Shown here piece after piece: positions 1 to 5,764 of a stretch of 64,000 nt of DNA. Source of the DNA: an uncultured Nocardiaceae bacterium (GTDB lineage: Bacteria; Actinomycetota; Actinomycetes; Mycobacteriales; Mycobacteriaceae). Position 1 is the stretch's first letter; each line of letters starts with the position of its first letter. The notes beneath the pieces were generated by a model, which saw only the letters and a list, made by a program, of their open reading frames with translations, had not been told where the DNA came from and searched no databases. Both the position numbers and the translations under genes were made by a program. Location of the stretch: contig CAKZIX010000123.1 in assembly GCA_936936565.1 (NCBI GenBank), positions 1 to 64,000 on the forward strand, in the 5' to 3' direction.

Positions 1-80
1 CCGGGCACGGCGGGCACGGCGCGGCGGGCCGGGCCGGGCACGGCGGGCGCGGCGGGCACGGCGCGACGGGCCGGGCGCAC
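1..80. repeat. GC-only low-complexity repeat tract
   Basis: The tract is almost pure G+C, built from reiterated GGGCACGGC and GGGCGCGGC words. Two imperfect copies of a longer unit (about 3-37 and 38-80) can be aligned. It begins at the window edge and ends just downstream of the glycosyltransferase stop on the minus strand. No gene is apparent in it. It could be a structured 3' region or a slippage-prone satellite. Confidence 0.6.
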
Positions 81-86
81 GTGGGG

Positions 87-1217
87 TCAGCGCATGCCGT
101 GGATCAGGGCGACCGGGTCGGCTGCGTCGAACACCGATGCCGCGCGCGCGGCTCGGCGGAACTGCGGCTCGGCCAGCACGCGCTGCACCGCGGCCCGCAC
201 CGCGGCCACCGTCAGCGGCCGCACCAGTACCGAACTGCCTTGCCGTACCGCGCGATTGGCGAGTTCCCACTGATCCCCGCCGCCGGGGACGGTGACCACC
301 GGCACCCCGGCGAGCAGCGCCTTGGACAGCAGCCCGTGTCCCCCGCCGCCGACGACGGCGGCAGCCGCACGCAGCAACACGTCTTGACGGCCGAGCCCGG
401 CACGCACCCAGGACGGCAGCCCGGGCGGCGGCTCGTCGATCATGGACACCGCGACCCGCACGCCGAGACCGTCCAACGCGGCCACCGTCGTCTCGACCAT
501 TCCTACCGCCCCAGTGTGGGCCGTGGACGGGGCCACCATCACCAGCGGATCGTCGCCGGGCGGCAGATCCAGAACGGATTCGGTTGGCTCCCAATGCAAT
601 GGGCCCACCAGATGCGCCGTCGACGGCCAGTCCGGTCGCGGCATTTCCAGTGCGGGCAACGTCGCGATCAACTGCAGATCCGGCCCCGGATCGTCGTAGG
701 GAAGCCCGATACCCAGCCGGGCCGCGCCCCGCTGGTGCTTCCCCTGCGCAACCGATCGCCCCGTCGCCCAGCGCATCAGGTGATCGCGCAGCCGGCCCCG
801 AATCCCGGTGCCGGGCGCGAGCCCGCTGCCGATGGGCGGCAAACCCTTCGACGGGTAGTAGAGCGGGTGTGGCGAGAGTTCCGCCCAGGGCAGCCCGAGC
901 TTTTCGGCGGCCAGCCCGCCGCCCGCGGTGAGAATGTCCGACACGACGACATCCGGTGCCACCGAACGTAATTCGGGGAGCAGCCGGGTGGCGATATAGG
1001 CGGCGCGCTCGTGGATTCGGCGCCCGGCGTCGGCATCGTCGTCGACGGGCCGCGGTGCCAGGCCCGGCAGATCCCGAATGTCGAGAGCTGCCGCACCCAG
1101 CCACCGTTGCCCGGTGAACAGCACCGGATCATCGCCTGCGGCAAGCAGTTTCAGACACAGCGCAATCGCGGGGAACGCATGGCCGGGATCGGGGCCGGCA
1201 ACCACCGCGACACGCAC
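87..1217 (-). CDS. GT-B glycosyltransferase (Rv2739c-like)
   Basis: A 376-residue protein of the UDP-glycosyltransferase/MGT type. The N-terminus (MRVAVVAGPDPGHAFPAIAL) has the glycine-rich first strand and loop of the GT-B fold. Residues about 288-330 carry the C-terminal donor-binding signature: GGGGHGLLSKALLAGVP, a proline-rich strand, then DQWELANR. The usual HGG of this motif appears here as GGGGHG. The start is GTG. Position next to the psp genes matches Rv2739c of M. tuberculosis. The acceptor cannot be read from sequence; a lipid or small-molecule glycosyl transfer in the cytoplasm is the family expectation. It lies 11 nt downstream of the small membrane gene and probably belongs to the clgR-psp transcription unit or reads through from it. 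Confidence 0.85.
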   Translation of the reverse strand: MRVAVVAGPDPGHAFPAIALCLKLLAAGDDPVLFTGQRWLGAAALDIRDLPGLAPRPVDDDADAGRRIHERAAYIATRLLPELRSVAPDVVVSDILTAGGGLAAEKLGLPWAELSPHPLYYPSKGLPPIGSGLAPGTGIRGRLRDHLMRWATGRSVAQGKHQRGAARLGIGLPYDDPGPDLQLIATLPALEMPRPDWPSTAHLVGPLHWEPTESVLDLPPGDDPLVMVAPSTAHTGAVGMVETTVAALDGLGVRVAVSMIDEPPPGLPSWVRAGLGRQDVLLRAAAAVVGGGGHGLLSKALLAGVPVVTVPGGGDQWELANRAVRQGSSVLVRPLTVAAVRAAVQRVLAEPQFRRAARAASVFDAADPVALIHGMR

Positions 1218-1228
1218 GGGTCAGAAAT

Positions 1229-1429
1229 CTACAGCCTCGTCTTGGTGAGGTCGTGGTTGGAACCCGAGAGGGCCTTCCACAGCAGGTAACCACCGAAACC
1301 GATCGCGGCAATCACAAGAATCGGGAACAGGCCCTTCAACAGCGCCCCGACCACCGCCAACGCGATCCACACAACGACAACGATCCCGAGAATTTTCCAG
1401 AGCACTTCGGCCTCCGACCACTTCGACAC
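1229..1429 (-). CDS. Small membrane protein of the psp locus
   Basis: A 66-residue protein with a GTG start. A short polar N-terminus (MSKWSEAEVLWK) is followed by almost continuous hydrophobic sequence at residues 12-52, interrupted near a Lys-Gly-Leu, giving one long or two short transmembrane segments, and a charged tail (SNHDLTKTRL). I chose this frame over the overlapping 75-residue minus-strand reading at 1221-1448 because only this one reads as a membrane protein. Its position downstream of pspM in the same direction suggests an accessory role in envelope-stress maintenance. It is too short to be the DUF3046-containing PspN of mycobacteria. Confidence 0.7.
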   Translation of the reverse strand: MSKWSEAEVLWKILGIVVVVWIALAVVGALLKGLFPILVIAAIGFGGYLLWKALSGSNHDLTKTRL

Positions 1430-1509
1430 TGCGTGAGTACGCCTTCATCGTGGCACGGGAAAATCGGCAAATCAGCAGGTCACAGGCAAGATCAGGGAAA
1501 GATCAGGGT

Positions 1510-2301
1510 CTACCCTGAGGCCAGGTCGGTGACTGCGTCGGCCCAGGCGTCGAGTTTGTCGGCGGCTTCGCGCAGCTCGGCGACTGCCGCCGGAAGCCCC
1601 GGGCCCGCGGTGAACGTGATCGGCGTAACCAGCCGGGCCGCGGTGGTGACCAGGTGTTCGTAATCGGCGACGCCGGATTCCAAGTGCTCGCGCGCGACGC
1701 GCACCGACTCGGCCAGGTGCGGGCTGGGCACCCGCTTCTGCGCGCGTTCGAGCGCGACCACGTCTGCCGAGAGCGCCCGTAGGGCCGCGGCCGCCGACCG
1801 TGCCGTGTCGCGCGTTTCGTCCAAATCCTCTTGCGGCACCGGAGGTTTGCGCATCAGCACGCTCATCAGGTCCGCGAGGCCGCGCTCGGCGCGATCCAGG
1901 CGCTGCATCGCCGGGCGGGCGGACGAGCCCAGCGGCGGCAGCATGCGAGCGGCCAACGGCGGTGGCAGCGGGCGCGACTGCAACCGCCGGTAGGTGCGCA
2001 GGGCAGCCGCCGACGGCATGAGCAATGCGACGGCGCCGCCGGCGGACACCACGACGAACAGGACAGGTGCGCCGACCACGGCGAGCGCGCCGGCGCCGAC
2101 GGCAGCGGCGCCGCCGGCCACGCCGTAGCGCACAACGCGGCGGCGTACCCGACGTTGTTTGCGCAACATGCGTTCGCGCGGGTCCGACCATCGCCGGACC
2201 GCGTCGAACACCGGATGCCGTACCGCGTCGAACACCGGGTGGTTCACGGCGCCGAGCAGCGAATCACCGAACGACCTGGGGGTGATGTCGGATCCGGACA
2301 T
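1510..2301 (-). CDS. pspM: PspM-type phage-shock membrane protein (Rv2743c-like)
   Basis: A 263-residue protein immediately downstream of pspA. Residues about 57-97 form two adjacent hydrophobic segments, after a basic stretch (RKQRRVRRRVVRYG). The C-terminal half is predicted helical and rich in Ala, Glu and Arg. In mycobacteria the equivalent protein anchors PspA to the membrane and forms part of the Psp envelope-stress system. The N-terminus contains a perfect tandem duplication of eight residues, HPVFDAVR, at about 21-36. The ATG is 13 nt after the pspA stop and has no convincing ribosome-binding site, so it may be translated by coupling to pspA. Confidence 0.85.
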   Translation of the reverse strand: MSGSDITPRSFGDSLLGAVNHPVFDAVRHPVFDAVRRWSDPRERMLRKQRRVRRRVVRYGVAGGAAAVGAGALAVVGAPVLFVVVSAGGAVALLMPSAAALRTYRRLQSRPLPPPLAARMLPPLGSSARPAMQRLDRAERGLADLMSVLMRKPPVPQEDLDETRDTARSAAAALRALSADVVALERAQKRVPSPHLAESVRVAREHLESGVADYEHLVTTAARLVTPITFTAGPGLPAAVAELREAADKLDAWADAVTDLASG

Positions 2302-2314
2302 GGTGCATGACTTA

Positions 2315-3124
2315 CTACTGCGAGGCGGCCGGGCCGGCTTGCGGCTGCGACTGCGGCTGGGCCGGAATCGGTGCGGCGCTGTTGCCCTTGGTGAGCGCGT
2401 CGCCCTTCATGGACGCGCGGATCTGCTCGAGGCGGCTGTGGCCCGCCATCTGCACCGCGGCCTGCTGCACCTCGAGCATGCGGCCCTGCACCGAGTTCTG
2501 TGCCAGCTCCGCGGAGCCGAGCGCGTTGGCGTAGCGGCGCTCGATCTTGTCGCGGATCGCGTCCAGGCTCGGGGTGTTTCCCGGGGTGGACAGCGTGGAG
2601 TCCATGGAGCGCAGCGACTCGCTGACCCGCTCCTGCATCTTGGCCTGCTCGAGCTGGCTGAGCAGCTTGGTGCGCTCGGCGACCTTGGCCTGCAGCGTCA
2701 TCGCGTTCTGCTCGACGGCCTTCTTGGCCTGTGCGGCCGCCTGCAGCGACTGGTCGTGCAGCACCTTCAGGTCTTCGACCGACTGCTCTGCGGTAACCAG
2801 CTGCGCGGCAAAGGCTTCCGCGGCGTTGGTGTACTGCAGCGCCTTCTCCGCATCGCCGGCCGCGTTGGCCTGGTCGGCCAGCATGACAGCCTGGCGCGCG
2901 TTGGCGTTGAGCTTCTCGACCTCGTCGAGCTGCCGGTTCAGCTTCATTTCCAGCTGACGCTGGTTACCGATCACGGATGCCGCCTGCTGCGACAGCAGCT
3001 GATGCTGGCGCTGGGCTTCCTCGATGGCCTGCTGGATCTGGACCTTCGGATCGGCGTGCTCCTCGATCTTCGAGTCGAACAGGGCCATGAGGTACTTCCA
3101 GGCCTTGACGAACGGATTAGCCAT
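2315..3124 (-). CDS. pspA: Phage shock protein A (PspA/IM30)
   Basis: A 269-residue membrane-stress effector that binds stressed membrane from the cytoplasmic side and maintains the proton-motive force. It begins [17 protein letters not shown], the amphipathic membrane-binding helix of the family. Long coiled-coil helices follow (residues about 25-220), then a disordered Pro/Gln/Ala tail. The open frame extends 14 codons further, but the ATG at 3124 has a GGAGGCGGGAG ribosome-binding region and matches homologues. It corresponds to Rv2744c (35-kDa antigen). It lies between clgR and pspM in one transcription unit and should be controlled by ClgR and an ECF sigma factor. Confidence 0.95.
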   Translation of the reverse strand: MANPFVKAWKYLMALFDSKIEEHADPKVQIQQAIEEAQRQHQLLSQQAASVIGNQRQLEMKLNRQLDEVEKLNANARQAVMLADQANAAGDAEKALQYTNAAEAFAAQLVTAEQSVEDLKVLHDQSLQAAAQAKKAVEQNAMTLQAKVAERTKLLSQLEQAKMQERVSESLRSMDSTLSTPGNTPSLDAIRDKIERRYANALGSAELAQNSVQGRMLEVQQAAVQMAGHSRLEQIRASMKGDALTKGNSAAPIPAQPQSQPQAGPAASQ

Positions 3125-3255
3125 CGGTTGCTCCCGCCTCCATTTGCGTTGCTGCCTTACCTGCAAGCCACATCGTCGCCGGATCCGGGATCCGCGCGAT
3201 GATGTCTGCTGTCGAATCTATAGCGTTCTGCGCTCGTGTTACAGCCGAAGTGCGG

Positions 3256-3576
3256 TTACGCGGCCGCCAGGGCAGCAACCTTGGGTGCCGGGATGACGAT
3301 CTTGGCCGTCACGGTCTCCCGGGCGGCAGCCGCTGCGGCACGCTCGGACGCGAGCGATTCGCTGACGTCGTGCAGCACCTCGGACAACGGAACTTCCAGC
3401 GCGTCGCAGATGGAGGCCAGCAACTCGCTGGACGCTTCCTTGCGGCCGCGCTCGACTTCCGACAAATAGCCCAGGCTCACCCGGGCGGCATGCGACACTT
3501 CGCGCAAGGTTCGGCTCTGGGCGACGCGGGTTCGCCGAAGGCTCTCGCCGATTGCCTCTCGCAACAGCTGTGCCAT
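3256..3576 (-). CDS. clgR: ClgR, XRE-family activator of clp protease and psp genes
   Basis: A 106-residue regulator with a helix-turn-helix at residues about 23-55 ([27 protein letters not shown] in two blocks), the signature of the ClgR branch of the XRE/Cro family. Family members activate clpP1P2, clpC and, in mycobacteria, the psp operon that follows. The ATG at 3576 is preferred over the GTG one codon upstream because AGGAGG then sits 6 nt away. The C-terminus ends in VAALAAA, resembling an ssrA-type degron; C-terminal Ala-Ala-dependent turnover by ClpP is known for Streptomyces ClgR. That supports rapid proteolytic control of this regulator, by inference. Confidence 0.93.
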   Translation of the reverse strand: MAQLLREAIGESLRRTRVAQSRTLREVSHAARVSLGYLSEVERGRKEASSELLASICDALEVPLSEVLHDVSESLASERAAAAAARETVTAKIVIPAPKVAALAAA

Positions 3577-3622
3577 CACGATCCTCCTGTCCCAGTCCTC
3601 ATCGACCCGTTATATGAATCCC

Positions 3623-3650
3623 AACGTGTGCGCGGGCCGCATTGGTTCCC
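3623..3650 (-). promoter_or_regulatory. ECF-sigma (SigE/SigH-like) promoter of clgR-pspA-pspM
   Basis: On the minus strand GGGAACC (3650-3644) is followed after 17 nt by CGTT (3626-3623), about 40-50 nt before the clgR start. GGAAC/GTT pairs are the recognition elements of mycobacterial stress sigma factors SigE and SigH, and in M. tuberculosis the clgR-psp unit is SigE-dependent. The spacing is slightly longer than the SigE consensus I know. The word CGTTGGGA occurs at both elements. Confidence 0.55.
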
Positions 3651-3665
3651 AACGTAGCGCGAATG

Positions 3666-4163
3666 TCACGTACGCAGCCGCAATCGCAGTTCCGACACCG
3701 CCGCGCGCACCGCGCCCAGCCGGATCTGCCAGCGGTCGCCGGACAGCTGCAGCCGGATCACCTCGGTGCCGTCGACACCGGCGATGCCCAGGAACACCGT
3801 GCCGACGGCGATCCCGTCCTGTGGGTCCGGCCCGGCCACGCCGGTGAGGCCGAGCCCGTAGTGAGCCACGCACCGCGTTCGTGCGCCGGCGGCCAGTTGC
3901 TCGGCGGTGCTCGCCGCCACCGGCCCGTGCGCGATCAGCGTCGCCTCGCCCACACCTGCCAGCGCATGCTTGAGGTCCGTCGCGTAGACGATCAGCCCGC
4001 CGCGCAGGACGGTGCTCGCGCCGGGCACGCCCGCGATCGTCGCCGAGAGCAGTCCCGCGGTCAGCGATTCCGCGGTCGCGACGGTCTGCCCGCGCGCCCG
4101 CAGTTCGGCGACGAGCTCGGCGGCGGGTACCGCCGCGGTCAGTGGGTCTTGCGGCGCAGCCAT
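3666..4163 (-). CDS. CinA C-terminal domain protein (nicotinamide-nucleotide amidase type)
   Basis: A 165-residue single-domain CinA/PncC protein. The motifs ATAESLTAG (residues about 29-37), GGLIVYA and GLTGVAGP match the deamidase fold that hydrolyses nicotinamide mononucleotide to nicotinate mononucleotide in the NAD salvage cycle. The N-terminal molybdopterin-like COG1058 domain of full-length CinA is absent, which is normal for PncC-type proteins. The ATG overlaps the end of pgsA by 25 nt, so the two are translationally linked. The order pgsA-cinA-clgR is common in actinobacteria. Confidence 0.9.
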   Translation of the reverse strand: MAAPQDPLTAAVPAAELVAELRARGQTVATAESLTAGLLSATIAGVPGASTVLRGGLIVYATDLKHALAGVGEATLIAHGPVAASTAEQLAAGARTRCVAHYGLGLTGVAGPDPQDGIAVGTVFLGIAGVDGTEVIRLQLSGDRWQIRLGAVRAAVSELRLRLRT

Positions 4164-4738
4164 ATCGCTTGTATCAGGTAGTCGAGGCCGGTGACGACGG
4201 TCAGCACCACCGCGGCGACCATGATGCCGACGAGCAGGGGCCAGAAAACCTCGGGCAACGGCAGCAGGTACAGGCCGATGGCCACGCTTTGTACGAGCGT
4301 CTTGAGCTTGCCGCCGCGACCGGCCGGGATGACGCCGTGACGCAGCACGGCGAAGCGCAGCGCGGTGATGCCCAGCTCACGGGCGATGATCACGCCGGTC
4401 ACCCACCAGCTCAGGTCGCCAAGTGCCGACAGCCCGACGAGCGCCGCCCCGATCAAGGCCTTGTCGGCGATCGGGTCCATGAGTTTGCCGAAGTCGGTGA
4501 CCAGGCCGTACTTGCGCGCGATCTGGCCGTCGACGCGGTCGGTGATCGCCGCGAGCGTGAACAGGACGAAGGCGGTGATCCGCCCGGCCGTGGTGTGCCC
4601 GCCGTCGTAGCAGAGGGCCCAGACGAAGAAGGGAACGATCCCGATGCGCACGACGGTGAGCACGTTCGCGGCGTTGAGCACCGGCGGTGCCGCCGAGTCG
4701 GACGCGCGCGACATCGGCCTCCGTGGAGGCGTGCTCAT
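4139..4738 (-). CDS. pgsA: CDP-diacylglycerol-glycerol-3-phosphate 3-phosphatidyltransferase (PgsA)
   Basis: A membrane enzyme of up to 199 residues that makes phosphatidylglycerophosphate from CDP-diacylglycerol. The CDP-alcohol phosphatidyltransferase signature D-x2-D-G-x2-A-R-x8-G-x3-D-x3-D is intact at about 66-93 (DRVDGQIAR, then GKLMDPIAD). Several hydrophobic segments flank it. It corresponds to Rv2746c (pgsA3). The first ATG is at 4738. A second ATG eight codons in, at 4714, has a better Shine-Dalgarno sequence (CGGAGG), so the true protein may be 191 residues. It is divergent from argA across 66 nt. Confidence 0.92.
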   Translation of the reverse strand: MSTPPRRPMSRASDSAAPPVLNAANVLTVVRIGIVPFFVWALCYDGGHTTAGRITAFVLFTLAAITDRVDGQIARKYGLVTDFGKLMDPIADKALIGAALVGLSALGDLSWWVTGVIIARELGITALRFAVLRHGVIPAGRGGKLKTLVQSVAIGLYLLPLPEVFWPLLVGIMVAAVVLTVVTGLDYLIQAIWLRRKTH

Positions 4739-4804
4739 TCGTTGCGCTGTCGGACCGGCACGCCCTCAAGGGTATCGGGAGGCGGTCCGGTTACTGTGCA
4801 CCCC

Positions 4805-5314
4805 ATGAATTCTGCGGGTGAGGCGACCGTCGTGCGTCGCGCGCGGACCTCGGACGTCCCCGCGATCAAGCGCCTGGTCGACACCTACGCCGGGCGGATC
4901 CTGCTGGAGAAGAATCTCGTCACGCTCTACGAGGCGGTGCAGGAGTTCTGGGTCGCCGAAGCCGACGGCGCGGTGGTCGGCTGCGGCGCGCTGCACGTGC
5001 TGTGGGCGGATCTGGGCGAGGTGCGCACGGTCGCGGTGGACCCCCGGGTGCGCGGACGCGGCATCGGGCACGCGGTGGTCGCACGGCTGGTGGAAGTGGC
5101 CCGCGAACTCGACCTCGGCCGGGTGTTCGTGCTCACCTTCGAGGTCGACTTCTTCGCCCGGCACGGGTTCGTCGAGATCGACGGCACGCCGGTCACCGCC
5201 GAGGTGTACGCCGAGATGCGCCGCTCCTACGACGCCGGTGTCGCGGAATTCCTGGACCTGTCGTATGTGAAGCCGAACACCCTGGGCAACACCCGCATGT
5301 TGCTGACCCTGTAG
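4805..5314 (+). CDS. argA: Amino-acid N-acetyltransferase (L-glutamate N-acetyltransferase)
   Basis: A 169-residue GNAT protein matching Rv2747, the short actinobacterial ArgA that forms N-acetylglutamate for arginine synthesis. The acetyl-CoA loop is V-R-G-R-G-I-G-H (residues about 82-89). The C-terminus, with YVKPNTLGNTRMLLTL, is characteristic of this subfamily. The ATG follows ACTGTGCACCCC closely, with little leader, and may be leaderless. The open frame continues 663 nt upstream through pgsA, but that part is antisense to pgsA. It is the last framework gene before the injection-system island. Confidence 0.92.
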   Translation: MNSAGEATVVRRARTSDVPAIKRLVDTYAGRILLEKNLVTLYEAVQEFWVAEADGAVVGCGALHVLWADLGEVRTVAVDPRVRGRGIGHAVVARLVEVARELDLGRVFVLTFEVDFFARHGFVEIDGTPVTAEVYAEMRRSYDAGVAEFLDLSYVKPNTLGNTRMLLTL

Positions 5315-5324
5315 AGGAGCGAAC

Positions 5325-5600
5325 TTGTACGCAGTCGAGTACACCTACGGCGCGGACACCGACGCCGGCCGCGACGCGCACCGCCCAGCGCACCGCGCCT
5401 GGTTGCGCACACTGCTCGAGGCGGGCGAGCTGCGCGCCTGCGGCCCGTACGCCGACGGCTCGGGCGCGCTGCTGTTCTTCGAGGGCGCGTCCGCCGCGGC
5501 GGTACGCGACCGGCTGCAGGAAGATCCGTTCGTGGTGCAGGGGTTCGTCACCGGCGTCCGGGTCACCGAGTGGGTGCCGGTGATGGGTCCGTTCACATAA
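5325..5600 (+). CDS. YciI-family protein
   Basis: A 91-residue alpha/beta protein of the YciI/dimeric ferredoxin-like family. It contains the conserved H-R-A-W-L block with L-R-A-C-G-P and a C-terminal EWVPVMGPF. Family members are small dimers with an Asp/His active site, mostly of unknown function. The start is TTG, 10 nt after the argA stop, with a GAGGAG ribosome-binding site; no ATG or GTG is in frame nearby. It is probably co-transcribed with argA. Confidence 0.85.
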   Translation: MYAVEYTYGADTDAGRDAHRPAHRAWLRTLLEAGELRACGPYADGSGALLFFEGASAAAVRDRLQEDPFVVQGFVTGVRVTEWVPVMGPFT

Positions 5601-5653
5601 CCAGCCTCCCGCCAGATACCTCTTCGGGAAGGCGGAATCGTCCCTGGTCCGTC

Positions 5654-5687
5654 CGGGTAGCCCGATCGGGCGGATTCGGGTAGCCCG
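5654..5687 (+). promoter_or_regulatory. Direct repeat upstream of the SARP-type regulator
   Basis: CGGGTAGCCCG occurs twice, at 5654-5664 and 5677-5687, with starts 23 nt apart (about two helical turns). The repeats lie 78-110 nt before the start of the large regulator. SARP proteins usually bind direct heptamer repeats on one face of DNA, so this may be an autoregulatory site. That link is inferred from layout only. Confidence 0.4.
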
Positions 5688-5764
5688 GTACTCGCGCCGC
5701 GGCGGTCGCCGAGCGCGACAGTTGGTACCGGACGAGGTCCGCTCCCGGCGGAAAGAGGTGCGTG

